Shown here: positions 34,217-43,138 of the stretch, piece after piece
Layout: every line of letters begins with the position of its first letter
Numbering within the stretch: position 1 is the stretch's first letter
Assembly (NCBI RefSeq): GCF_902459615.1
Contig: NZ_CABPSA010000013.1
Location: forward strand, 1-64,000
Direction of reading: 5' to 3'
DNA from: Pandoraea commovens
Lineage (GTDB): Bacteria > Pseudomonadota > Gammaproteobacteria > Burkholderiales > Burkholderiaceae
Length of the DNA stretch: 64,000 bases
Position numbers and translations under genes: made by a program
The notes under the pieces: model-generated
Told to the model about the DNA's origin: nothing
The model's database searches: none
The model's input: the letters and a program-made list of their open reading frames with translations, nothing else

Positions 34217-35273
34217 CGACCAGCGCAAGTTCTTCCACCTCATGCTGTTCGTCGTGACGATCGTGTTCGGGTGGATTCTGTTCCCGCTGTTCGGCGCGGT
34301 GTTCTGGGGGACGATTCTCGCCGTGCTGTTCCAGCCGGTGCAGCGCCGCATTCTGGTCCGTATGCGCGGACGTCCCAATCTCGCCGCCCTCACCACGCTC
34401 GCGCTGATTCTGCTCATCGTGATTCTGCCGCTCACGCTCGTCGTGGGCATGCTGACGCAGGAAATCAGCACGGCGCTCGTGCGCTTTCGCACCGATCTGC
34501 CGCAACTGACGGTCTCCTTCCAGCAATTGCTAGACCGCCTGCCCGCCAGCGTTCACCGGATCATGGATCTGGCCGGTGTGCAGGACGTCAACGCCATTCA
34601 GCAGAAGCTGGGCGACGGGGCCGCACAGATCGGCCGTCTGGTCGCGGTGTACCTCGTGAGCATCGGGCAGAACACCGCGCAGTTGCTGGTGAGCTTCGGC
34701 GTGATGCTCTATTTGCTTTTCTTTCTGCTGCGCGACGGGACGGCACTCGGCGCGATGGTGCGCCGCGCTCTGCCGCTTGATGAGCGTCACAAGGGTCAAC
34801 TAATCCGGCAATTCACCACCGTGGTCCGCGCGACAGTCAAGGGCAACATCGCCGTGGCCGTGGCGCAGGGCGTGCTCGGCGGCTTCATCTTCGCCGTGCT
34901 CGGGATTCAGGGCTATGTGCTGGCGGCCGTGGTGATGGCCTTTCTGTCGCTGTTACCCGCTGTGGGTGCCGCCGTGGTGTGGGTGCCCGTGGGCATCTGG
35001 CTGCTGCTCGCCGGGCAAGTTTGGAAGGCGGTGATCCTGTTCGCGTTCTGCGGCACCATCGTCAGTCTGGTCGACAACGTGCTGCGACCGATCCTCGTGG
35101 GCAAGGACACCAAGCTGCCCGACTGGGTGGTGCTGATCTCCACCCTCGGGGGCATGTCGCTCTTCGGCCTGACGGGCTTTGTGATCGGGCCGCTCATCGC
35201 TGCGCTGTTCATCGCGAGCTGGAATATCTACACGCGTCTGCGCGACGACGATGAGGCGGCCGATGCAGGCTGA
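34203..35273 (+). CDS. AI-2E/PerM (UPF0118) family membrane protein
   Basis: A 356-residue inner-membrane protein with about seven or eight helices. The family pattern is visible: an N-terminal helix pair, a central soluble helix region (about 75-130), and the conserved LPAVGAAVVWVPVGIWLLL and IVGKDTKLPDWVVLIS. Members include the AI-2 exporter TqsA and some reported Na+(Li+)/H+ antiporters. Translational coupling to an NhaR-type activator favours ion transport here. The ATG lies in a short GAGG-AAA-CCTC hairpin that holds the ribosome site. Confidence 0.88.
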   Translation: MSSRSDQRKFFHLMLFVVTIVFGWILFPLFGAVFWGTILAVLFQPVQRRILVRMRGRPNLAALTTLALILLIVILPLTLVVGMLTQEISTALVRFRTDLPQLTVSFQQLLDRLPASVHRIMDLAGVQDVNAIQQKLGDGAAQIGRLVAVYLVSIGQNTAQLLVSFGVMLYLLFFLLRDGTALGAMVRRALPLDERHKGQLIRQFTTVVRATVKGNIAVAVAQGVLGGFIFAVLGIQGYVLAAVVMAFLSLLPAVGAAVVWVPVGIWLLLAGQVWKAVILFAFCGTIVSLVDNVLRPILVGKDTKLPDWVVLISTLGGMSLFGLTGFVIGPLIAALFIASWNIYTRLRDDDEAADAG

Positions 35274-35290
35274 TAGGGATCAGCACTGCA

Positions 35291-36853
35291 TTACTGCTGC
35301 AAGATGCCTTCGACGTCCGTAGCGACTTGCGCCATCAGGCTGTCCCAGTCCCCGCGGGCTGGCTGCCGATACAACGAGACCGACGGATACCAGTCGCTGT
35401 CGCGTCGTGTCAGTTGCCAGCGCCAGTCCGGCGTGTAGTTCAGCAGCACCCACACCGGCTTGCCCAGTGCACCGGCCAGATGCACCACCGCCGTATCGGC
35501 GGCGATCACCAGATCCATTTGCGCAATGACGGCCGCCGTCTCCGCGAAGTCGCTGAGCTTCGCGCCGATGTCATGCACGTTGCCGTGCGCGCTTCGGTAG
35601 CTCGCGAGTTCGGCATGCTCCTCGTCCGTGGCGTCGACCTGCAACGAGTAGAACTGCGCGTTCGCGGTAAACAGCGGTGCCCAGTGCTTAAGCGCGATGT
35701 CCCGATGCGGCGGGAACGGACGCGTGCGCCACACGAAACCAACACGAAGCGTGCCTTCCGGCTTCGCGCCGAGGGCGGAGCGCCAGACCATTTCGCGTCC
35801 GGCACTGGAACGTAGATACGGCGAGTGCACCGCCACGTCTCCCGCGACTTTGAGCAGATGCGGCAGGCTGAGCAGCGGCAATTGCCAGTCGAACGACGGC
35901 ACCGGCATGTGCTCGCCGAGCACCGTCACGCCGCGCGCGAAGCCGCCCAGCAGCGTGACCAGCGGCGCCTGCACCGAGAGCACCACCGTCGCGCCCATCG
36001 CCACCAGGCGCGGCACGAAACGCACGAACTGCAACGTGTCGCCGAAGCCCGGTTCGCTATAGACGAACACCGTCTTGCCCGCGAGTGGCGCTTTGCCGTC
36101 CCACAAACGATCGTTGAAACGCCGCTTCTGGCCACCGTCCTGCCAGCGCCATTCGTAGTCGTGCCAGCCGTGCTCGAAGTCGCCCAGCAGCAAATTGGTC
36201 TGCGCCCGGTTGGTCCGCGCGCCCGCGTGATCCGGCGACAGCTTGACCGCATCGCGCAGGCATTGGAGCGCATCGGCGAAGGCATGCTGCTCGCGCAACG
36301 CCACGCCCAGGTTCACCAGCGGATCGGGCTGCTGCGGCGCGATGGCGTTGGCGAGCCGATACGCGGCGATCTCTTCGTCGAAGCGACCCAGCGCACCGAG
36401 CGCACGGCCCCGGTTGAAATGGGCCTGCCACAGCGCGGGCGCTTTGGCCGAGGTGCGCTCGAACCAGGCGAGTGCACGCGCGTTATCGCCCGCCTGCGCC
36501 CACGTCAGACCGACCGTATGCATCGTGCCGATGACGTCGGGCGATTGCTGCACCGTCGCTTCGAACAGTGCTTCGGCGCGCATCGGACGCCCGGCTTGCA
36601 GGCTGGCCATCGCGGCATCGAACGTCGCCTGCGCCCCCGGGCGAGGCACGAGCGTGAGCAGACGGTCGAAGGCATCGGCCGCGCCCTCGAAAGCGCTCGT
36701 GCGCAACGAGACATACGCGAGCCCTTCGAGCGCGGGAAGAAATTCGGGGGATTGTTTCAGAACTTGTCGTAACTCGGCGATCGCCTCGTCGAGCCGGCCG
36801 GCGGCACTGAGTTGTCGTGCACGCTCGCAACGCGCGTCTAATGGCGTCGTCAT
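35291..36853 (-). CDS. TPR-repeat protein with GT9-like glycosyltransferase domain
   Basis: A 520-residue fusion. Residues about 1-260 are tandem tetratricopeptide repeats, for example AIAELRQVLKQSPEFLPALEGLA and GRALGALGRFDEEIAAYRLA. The C-terminal half is Rossmann-like and similar to heptosyltransferase-type (GT9) folds: FVYSEPGFGDTLQFVRFVPRL, LRVGFVWRT and DLVIAADTAVVHLAGALGKPVWVLL. Such fusions are often called TPR-domain glycosyltransferases; substrate unknown. ATG 36853 has an AAGGA site at good distance; ATG 36862 is too close to it. Convergent with the AI-2E gene, 17 bp apart. Confidence 0.85.
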   Translation of the reverse strand: MTTPLDARCERARQLSAAGRLDEAIAELRQVLKQSPEFLPALEGLAYVSLRTSAFEGAADAFDRLLTLVPRPGAQATFDAAMASLQAGRPMRAEALFEATVQQSPDVIGTMHTVGLTWAQAGDNARALAWFERTSAKAPALWQAHFNRGRALGALGRFDEEIAAYRLANAIAPQQPDPLVNLGVALREQHAFADALQCLRDAVKLSPDHAGARTNRAQTNLLLGDFEHGWHDYEWRWQDGGQKRRFNDRLWDGKAPLAGKTVFVYSEPGFGDTLQFVRFVPRLVAMGATVVLSVQAPLVTLLGGFARGVTVLGEHMPVPSFDWQLPLLSLPHLLKVAGDVAVHSPYLRSSAGREMVWRSALGAKPEGTLRVGFVWRTRPFPPHRDIALKHWAPLFTANAQFYSLQVDATDEEHAELASYRSAHGNVHDIGAKLSDFAETAAVIAQMDLVIAADTAVVHLAGALGKPVWVLLNYTPDWRWQLTRRDSDWYPSVSLYRQPARGDWDSLMAQVATDVEGILQQ

Positions 36854-37388
36854 GCGGCGCATCCTTGCTTGTCTTGGAATGGGAGGGAGACGGGCCGGCA
36901 AGCCATACGAACACCGCAAGCGGGGAAACCGCCCGCAGCGACTGGCGCCGTGGCCCGAGCAAGCGGTGCACACTACACGACCGCACGGCACGAAGCAAGC
37001 CGCGGGGATTGGTCTGCGCAACCTCTCATAAGTTCACAACTTAAACGTAACCAATTGTCGCGATCTCCCTTATGCGACCAAGGTCCGGGCCAGTGCATAC
37101 ACCGTTGCGCCAAACGCCTTCGAAAGCGCATTTCTTTAAAGCACAACAGTGCCGCTTCAAATCGGTATCGACTGACGAAACCCAGGCTTCCCGCAGTGCA
37201 GCATAAAAACCACAGTCGCCCATCGGCGAACGGGTTTGCCAACGTATGACACCCGCTTTAACATCTTTTTACGGGGCAATCTGGTAGCATCCGCTGCCGT
37301 CCCTGCACACGCGCAACGTCGCTGCCGTGCTGCACTACGACGCTTCAGCCCTGTTGTTCGTCCGAACCCTCATCCAAACGAGGTCCCG
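36854..37388. other. 535-bp intergenic region before ABC permease
   Basis: Divergent promoter region between the TPR gene and the ABC transporter. I see no RNA gene or repeat and no reading frame that looks like protein. A GAGGT ribosome site lies just before the permease ATG. Confidence 0.6.
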
Positions 37389-39128
37389 ATGACGCGCGTA
37401 GCCCGTCCGTTCATCCCCGCCACCGCGCGACGCCTGCTGCCCAACCGCTGGGATTTCATCGCTTTCCCGATCATCATCGGCTTTCTGATGGTCAGTTCTT
37501 CGGGCATTCGACAAACCTGGGCCCCGCTGGCCGATCTGCATACCGAAGTCATCTCGCTGGACCCGGCCAATCTGCCTGAGTACGCGTTACGCACTACCTT
37601 GCGTATGCTCGCGGCAATGGTGGCGTCACTGATCTTCACACTGGTATATGGCACGCTCGCGGCCAAGAGCCGCCGCGCGGAAAAGTTGCTGGTACCGATG
37701 CTCGACATTCTTCAGTCGGTGCCGGTGCTGGGCTACATCTCATTTACCGTCACTTTCTTCCTCGCCCTGTTCCCGGGACGCGTACTCGGCGCCGAATGCG
37801 CCGCCATCTTCGCGATCTTCACGAGTCAGGCGTGGAACATGACGTTCTCGTTCTACCAGTCGATGCGCACCCAGCCACGCGATCTGTCCGAAGTCGCGGT
37901 CAATCTGCGTCTCTCGCCGTGGCAGCGCTTCTGGAAGCTCGACGTCCCGTACTCCATGCCGGGCCTCATCTGGAACATGATGATGAGCATGTCGGGCGGA
38001 TGGTTCTTCGTAGTGGCGTCCGAAGCGATCACCGTGGGCGACAAGACGGTCACGCTGCCGGGCATCGGCGCGTATCTCGCCACGGCCATCCTTCAGCGCG
38101 ATCTGGGTGCGGTGGGCTGGGTGATTCTGGCGATGGTCGTCGTCATCGTCATTTACGACCAGTTCCTGTTCCGCCCGATGGTCGCGTGGTCGGACAAATT
38201 CCGTCTGGAAGACACGGTCTCGCAGGCCGCGCCCGAATCGTGGGTGCTGAACGTCATTCAACGCACGCGCGCCATTCAGTTGCTGCTGCGTCCGCTGGGC
38301 AAGCTGCTGCGCACCATCGCCCGCATGCGTATGCCGATCTCGCTGCCCGCCGCGATCCACTCCGAGTCGAAGTCACCGCTCTCGCGCGTGATCGACTGGC
38401 TGTGGGCGGCCCTGCTCGTGGTGCTCGGTGTGTTCGCCGCGTGGAAGATCGTCACGTTCGTGCTGAGCGAAGTCGGCGGACCTGAGATTCTGCGCGTGTT
38501 CGGTCTCGGCCTGATCACGCTGGTGCGGGTGATCGTGCTCATTGCGATTGCGTCGGTGGTGTGGGTACCGCTGGGGGTGCTGATCGGGCTGCGTCCGAAG
38601 CTCGCCGAGCGCATTCAGCCGCTCGCCCAGTTCCTCGCAGCCTTCCCGGCCAACTTGCTGTTCCCGATCTTCGTGGTGCTGATCGTCCACTTCCATCTGA
38701 ATGCGGACATCTGGCTCTCGCCGCTGATCGTGCTGGGCACGCAGTGGTACATCCTGTTCAACGTCATCGCCGGGGCGACCGCTTTCCCGAACGACTTCAA
38801 GGAAGCCGCCACCAACTTCCGCATTCGCGGCTGGCAGTGGTGGCGTCAGGTCATGTTGCCGGGCATCTTCCCCTATTACGTAACGGGGGCGATCACGGCG
38901 TCGGGCGGCGCGTGGAACGCGTCCATCGTCTCGGAATACGTGCAGTGGGGCGACGACAAGGTCGCCGCGCACGGTCTGGGGGCCTACATCGCACAAACGA
39001 CGGCCGCCGGCGACTATCCGCGCATTCTGCTCGGCATCGCGGTCATGGCGCTGTTCGTCGTGCTGTTCAACCGTTTGCTGTGGCGCCCCATGTACGCCAT
39101 CGCTGAAAACAAGCTTCGTCTGAATTGA
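37389..39128 (+). CDS. ABC transporter permease, fused double BPD_transp_1 domain
   Basis: A 579-residue permease in which two importer permease domains are joined. The first (about 60-265) and second (about 365-570) each have five or six helices and an EAA-type loop for ATPase contact: EVAVNLRLSPWQRFWKLDVP in the first and EAATNFRIRGWQWWRQVMLP in the second. Both are of the nitrate/sulfonate/taurine (SsuC/TauC) type. The start at ATG 37389 (TRVARPF) is preceded by GAGGT. The partner ATPase starts 10 bp after. No substrate-binding protein is adjacent. Confidence 0.92.
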   Translation: MTRVARPFIPATARRLLPNRWDFIAFPIIIGFLMVSSSGIRQTWAPLADLHTEVISLDPANLPEYALRTTLRMLAAMVASLIFTLVYGTLAAKSRRAEKLLVPMLDILQSVPVLGYISFTVTFFLALFPGRVLGAECAAIFAIFTSQAWNMTFSFYQSMRTQPRDLSEVAVNLRLSPWQRFWKLDVPYSMPGLIWNMMMSMSGGWFFVVASEAITVGDKTVTLPGIGAYLATAILQRDLGAVGWVILAMVVVIVIYDQFLFRPMVAWSDKFRLEDTVSQAAPESWVLNVIQRTRAIQLLLRPLGKLLRTIARMRMPISLPAAIHSESKSPLSRVIDWLWAALLVVLGVFAAWKIVTFVLSEVGGPEILRVFGLGLITLVRVIVLIAIASVVWVPLGVLIGLRPKLAERIQPLAQFLAAFPANLLFPIFVVLIVHFHLNADIWLSPLIVLGTQWYILFNVIAGATAFPNDFKEAATNFRIRGWQWWRQVMLPGIFPYYVTGAITASGGAWNASIVSEYVQWGDDKVAAHGLGAYIAQTTAAGDYPRILLGIAVMALFVVLFNRLLWRPMYAIAENKLRLN

Positions 39129-39138
39129 AGGGACCGTG

Positions 39139-40455
39139 ATGCCGAACGATACTCAAACGATGACCGGAAAAGAGATCTTCTCGCTCGCCAACGTCAGTCG
39201 CGGCTTCCGCAAGGGCAGCGACGAGCGTCAGGTCCTCGACGGCGTGAACCTGCAACTGCACGAAGGCGAGATCGTCGGCCTGCTGGGCCGCTCCGGCTCG
39301 GGCAAATCGACGCTGCTGCGCATCATCGCCGGTCTGATTCAGCCCAGCTCGGGTGACATCCGCTACATGGGCGAGCCGCTCGAAGGCCCGCCCGAAGGCG
39401 TGGCGATGGTGTTCCAGACCTTCGCGCTGTTCCCGTGGCTCACCGTGCTGCAAAACGTGGAAGCCGGACTGGAAGCCCTCGGCGTCGAGCCGAAGGAACG
39501 CCGTAAGCGTGCGCTCGCCGCCATCGACCTGATCGGTCTGGACGGCTTCGAGAACGCCTATCCGCGCGAACTCTCCGGCGGTATGCGTCAGCGCGTGGGC
39601 TTCGCCCGTGCGCTGGTGGTCAACCCCACGCTGCTGCTCATGGACGAGCCGTTTTCCGCACTCGACGTGCTGACGGCCGAAACGCTGCGTACCGACCTGC
39701 TCGATTTGTGGAGCCAGCGTCAGTTGCCGATCAAGTCGATCCTGATCGTCACGCACAACATCGAGGAAGCCGTGTTCATGTGCGATCGCATTCTGGTGCT
39801 GTCGTCGAATCCGGGCCGCGTGGTTGCCGAGATCAAGGTGCCGTTCCCGCACCGCCGCAACCGTCTCGATCCCGCCTTCCGCAAGATGGTGGACGACATC
39901 TACGCGCTGATGACCTCGCGTCGTAACGCTCACACCACGCAAAAGATGCCGCTGGAACTCTCCAGCCCGCTGCACGAAGTATCGACCAACCTGATGGCCG
40001 GTCTGCTCGAAGCGCTGGCGGTGCCGCCGTACAACGGACGTGCCGACTTGCCCGATATTGCGCAGACGCTGCTGCTGGAGGTCGACGATCTCTTCCCCGT
40101 CGCCGAAATTCTCGATCAGTTGGGCTTCGCCGAACTCAAGGAAGGCGACATTCTGCTCACGGCGGCAGGCAAGCGATTCGTGGACGTCAGCACGCAGGAG
40201 CGCAAGGTGTTGTTCGCCGAGCACCTGCTGCGCCACGTGCCGCTCGCCGCGAAGATTCGTGCTGTGTTGCAGGAGCGTCGCGGACAGCGCGCACCGCGCG
40301 TGCGTTTCGAACAGGAGCTGGAAGATTCGATGTCGGACGATCTCGCACAGGAAACGCTCGACACCGCGATCAACTGGGGTCGTTACGCCGAGATCTTCTC
40401 GTACAACGACCACACGGAAACGTTCAGTCTTGAGGACGTGGAAGGCGCGACCTGA
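39139..40455 (+). CDS. ABC transporter ATPase with C-terminal AAA-associated extension
   Basis: A 438-residue ATPase. The first 260 residues are a nitrate/sulfonate-type ABC domain: Walker A GRSGSGKST, signature LSGGMRQRVG, Walker B LLLMDEPFSALD, and the switch histidine in VTHNIEEA. The remaining 170 residues (from about LSSPLHEVSTNLMAG) form a helical, acidic extension of the type known as an AAA-associated C-terminal domain, with a winged-helix look (VAEILDQLGFAELKEGDILL). It may sense the substrate or regulate transport. ATG 39139 is preferred to the adjacent GTG 39136. Substrate unknown. Confidence 0.92.
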   Translation: MPNDTQTMTGKEIFSLANVSRGFRKGSDERQVLDGVNLQLHEGEIVGLLGRSGSGKSTLLRIIAGLIQPSSGDIRYMGEPLEGPPEGVAMVFQTFALFPWLTVLQNVEAGLEALGVEPKERRKRALAAIDLIGLDGFENAYPRELSGGMRQRVGFARALVVNPTLLLMDEPFSALDVLTAETLRTDLLDLWSQRQLPIKSILIVTHNIEEAVFMCDRILVLSSNPGRVVAEIKVPFPHRRNRLDPAFRKMVDDIYALMTSRRNAHTTQKMPLELSSPLHEVSTNLMAGLLEALAVPPYNGRADLPDIAQTLLLEVDDLFPVAEILDQLGFAELKEGDILLTAAGKRFVDVSTQERKVLFAEHLLRHVPLAAKIRAVLQERRGQRAPRVRFEQELEDSMSDDLAQETLDTAINWGRYAEIFSYNDHTETFSLEDVEGAT

Positions 40456-40484
40456 GCGCCGTCTGCTGAATCCGAAGCGGACAA

Positions 40485-40523
40485 AACAACGCCGCGCGAG
40501 TCGATCGACCGCGCGGCGTTGTT
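40485..40523. terminator. bidirectional terminator, ABC ATPase / outer-membrane protein
   Basis: A 14-bp stem AACAACGCCGCGCG/CGCGCGGCGTTGTT with an 11-nt loop between convergent genes, followed by GTTTC on the plus strand and preceded by ACAAA on the left. Confidence 0.85.
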
Positions 40524-40558
40524 GTTTCTGCTGTCGCTTTCGTGACCGCCCGTTCGGC

Positions 40559-41461
40559 TCAGAATGCGTAGCCTGCGCCGATCATCCATGTCTGGTTGAT
40601 CGTCTTCGAGTCGGGCTCGTAGGCATTCACGCCGGGGCTGACTTGCGTGACGCTGGAACGTCCGTACTGGAAACGCGACCACTCGTAGGTCGCATTCACG
40701 TGGAAGTTGCGCGCCACTGCGTAATCCAGTCCTAAGCCCGCCACCACGACCGGTTTGTTGCCGAGATTGAAGGTGTTCTGCGAGCCAGCGAGCGTCATCG
40801 ACGAGCCGACCATCGCGCCAGCGCGAATGTCCGCCGTCGCTACGAGCTTCGACGTCAGCTCCAGTTGTCCCATGAGGCCGCCCCCGACCACGTGATGACG
40901 GTAGCGCTCATAGAAACCGTAAGGATCGCGGCTGCTGTCGCGAATCCAGTCGCGATAGCTGTAGCTGACGTACGGAATGACCTGCGCATTCCACGTCCCG
41001 AGATGGAACGGAATGGCCTTACCGGCCTTAAGGGTGACATCCGTGGCCGTCGAGCGCGTGGTCATCCCGTAATTCGACTGGATCACGCGACCGGCGACGT
41101 CCTGTAAATAGCCACCGTAATTCACGTTGCCGTGCGCCACCCGCACCTGAGCGCCGAAGTACAGATTCGAGATGCCGAACAACTGCCGCTGCGTGGACGC
41201 CGTCAACGCAAAGGCTGCGGTCGTTCCGCTCTCGGAGTCGCTTTTGCCGGGGGCGATGGTTTCCCAGTAGTTCAGGCGCTGGGCACCGACACCGAACCAG
41301 ACCTGATTGTTGGCGCGCAGCATGGCTTCCTGCGCATGGACGCTCACCGCAAAAAGACTGGCGAGGCCAGCAGCAGCACTAGCAGCAGCGACTAAAACGG
41401 TGCGTCCGAAGACACTACCGCCGGGGCCGCAAACGATGGTGCGGCGCGTGTTCGACGTCAT
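40559..41461 (-). CDS. outer-membrane beta-barrel protein
   Basis: A 300-residue exported protein. The signal peptide has a long basic n-region, a hydrophobic core (VLVAAASAAAGLASLFAV) and a cleavage site after HAQ. The mature part alternates polar and aromatic strands and ends in GAGYAF, with the C-terminal phenylalanine recognised by the BAM machinery. ATG 41461 has a GGGAGG site. The internal pattern is closer to an OmpA-barrel or autotransporter-like porin than to a trimeric porin; family not settled. It may be a surface or adhesion-related barrel. Confidence 0.8.
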   Translation of the reverse strand: MTSNTRRTIVCGPGGSVFGRTVLVAAASAAAGLASLFAVSVHAQEAMLRANNQVWFGVGAQRLNYWETIAPGKSDSESGTTAAFALTASTQRQLFGISNLYFGAQVRVAHGNVNYGGYLQDVAGRVIQSNYGMTTRSTATDVTLKAGKAIPFHLGTWNAQVIPYVSYSYRDWIRDSSRDPYGFYERYRHHVVGGGLMGQLELTSKLVATADIRAGAMVGSSMTLAGSQNTFNLGNKPVVVAGLGLDYAVARNFHVNATYEWSRFQYGRSSVTQVSPGVNAYEPDSKTINQTWMIGAGYAF

Positions 41462-41939
41462 GGCACGACCCTCCCCAGGCGTGATCGCAACGACGAGTTG
41501 GAAGTGGCCATCGGCGTGGCCACCGTTTTCAGGCATTGTTTCAGCGCGCCTCGCGGGGCGCAAGCGGGGAAATGTGGATTCTTTGCGTACCTCGATTTTC
41601 GAGAGATACGTTCGTCGAGCCAATGCCCCGGCACCGGCAGGGGGGAACCTCGGCCAGCAGGCCGTGGCGATTGACGATCAAGGCGGGGAAAGGGACGCAA
41701 AAGGGACGAAACCGGCGCGCTCAGCCGCTTTCGAGGTCTTCGTCGAAACGAATCGGCCGACGGGAGACCGTGTCAAAAAGGCCACACCTATCGGTATAGA
41801 TACTGATTAGCGGTCGTTTTTGTGCGGTCGCATAATCGACTCAGAACCTGCGTGTCGTGTGCCGGGGGGCGCATAGACAAGGGCTGGAGCAGGTTCTCTT
41901 TGCGGCGAAGACCGTGTACCAGATACGAGAAGGTGCAAT
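41462..41939. other. 478-bp intergenic region
   Basis: Contains the promoter region of the outer-membrane protein (minus) and of the small membrane protein (plus). A -10-like CATAAT lies at 41831-41836. I see no further gene or RNA structure that I can support. Confidence 0.5.
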
Positions 41940-42083
41940 ATGAGCTACTACCACTCCAAAGAAGAAGGCCGCGCACGCGCCATCAGCTTCACCCCCGCCT
42001 ACCGCTGGCGCCGTCGCGTGTTCGCCGTGACGTGTGCAGTACTCGCCGCGCTCGCTTACTACGCGGTGCATCACCCGAAGTAA
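41940..42083 (+). CDS. small single-pass membrane protein, 47 residues
   Basis: A short frame with a good ribosome site (AGAAGGT, 6 nt before ATG). The protein starts MSYYHSKEEGRARAISF, has a basic RWRRR patch, then one hydrophobic helix (VFAVTCAVLAALAYYAV, residues 28-44), and ends HHPK. The positive-inside pattern predicts the N-terminus in the cytoplasm. No family recognised. Flanked by an outer-membrane protein gene and the tdh-kbl operon, both on the other strand, so it is transcribed alone. Confidence 0.65.
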   Translation: MSYYHSKEEGRARAISFTPAYRWRRRVFAVTCAVLAALAYYAVHHPK

Positions 42084-42158
42084 GCATCGCGGCGTCACGA
42101 CATCGCGGTCGGGCCGGCGTCATCTCTCAGACGCCTGCCCCGTCGGCCTCGCTCTCGT

Positions 42159-43136
42159 TCAGGCCGCGTTTCCCAACGCAGGCGCGTGCCAGTCGAGCGG
42201 CACGTTGGCGAGCATGTCGTCCACCATGGCGTCCAGATCGAAGGCAGGCTTCCAGCCCCAGTCGTAGCGGGCATGCGTGTCGTCGAGCGTGTGCGGCCAC
42301 GTCTCGGCAATCGCCTGACGGAAGTCCGGCGCGTACTTCACCGTGAACCCCGGCACGCGACGTGCAATCGCAGCCGCGAGCGTCTTCGGGTCGAAACTCA
42401 CCCCAGCCACGTTGTACGACGAACGCACGCGCAGGCGTGAGGCGTCGGCATTCATGAGTTCCAGCGTAGCGCGCACGGCATCCGGCATATGGATCATCGG
42501 CAGCGTGGCGTCCTCCTTCAGGAAGCACGTGTACGTCTCGCCACGGCGGGCCGCCTGGAAGATGTCGATGGCGTAATCGGTCGTGCCGCCGCCGGGCGGC
42601 GTCTTGAAGCTGATCACGCCCGGATAGCGCAGGCTGCGCACGTCCACCCCGAACTTCGTGAAGTAGTACTCGCACAGCCGCTCGCCCGCCTGCTTGCTGA
42701 TGCCATACATCGTGGTCGGATCCATGATGGCGAGCTGCGGGGTTTCCACCGCCGGTGTGTGCGGCCCGAACGCCGCGATCGACGACGGCCAGAACACGCG
42801 CAGATTCTTCCCCTTGCTCTGATGCTCACGCGCTAGTTCGAGCACGTTGAGCAGGCCATTCATGTTGAGCGTCCAGGCTTGCAGCGGACGGGTTTCGCCT
42901 GTAGCCGAGAGCAGCGCCGCCAGATGGAAGATCTGTGTGATGCCGAAGCGCTCGACCAACGCGCTCAGACGCGCCGCATCGAGTACGTCGAGCGTTTCGT
43001 AATGCACCGGATGACGCGACGGCCCCGGGGCGATGTCGGTGGCAACGACATTCTCGTTGCCATACTGCGCGGCCAGCGCTTCGACGAGTTCGCTGCCGAT
43101 CTGCCCGTTGGCGCCAATGATGAGAATTCGTTCCAT
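42159..43136 (-). CDS. L-threonine 3-dehydrogenase, SDR type
   Basis: A 325-residue extended SDR that oxidises L-threonine to 2-amino-3-ketobutyrate. NAD motif GANGQIGSEL, HLAALLSATGE, WPSSIAAFG and the catalytic YGISKQAGE are those of the UDP-galactose-epimerase-like threonine dehydrogenases, which differ from the zinc-dependent Tdh of E. coli. ATG 43136 follows AAGG. It starts 2 bp after the kbl stop. The pairing with Kbl fixes the function. Confidence 0.92.
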   Translation of the reverse strand: MERILIIGANGQIGSELVEALAAQYGNENVVATDIAPGPSRHPVHYETLDVLDAARLSALVERFGITQIFHLAALLSATGETRPLQAWTLNMNGLLNVLELAREHQSKGKNLRVFWPSSIAAFGPHTPAVETPQLAIMDPTTMYGISKQAGERLCEYYFTKFGVDVRSLRYPGVISFKTPPGGGTTDYAIDIFQAARRGETYTCFLKEDATLPMIHMPDAVRATLELMNADASRLRVRSSYNVAGVSFDPKTLAAAIARRVPGFTVKYAPDFRQAIAETWPHTLDDTHARYDWGWKPAFDLDAMVDDMLANVPLDWHAPALGNAA

Positions 43137-43138
43137 GT

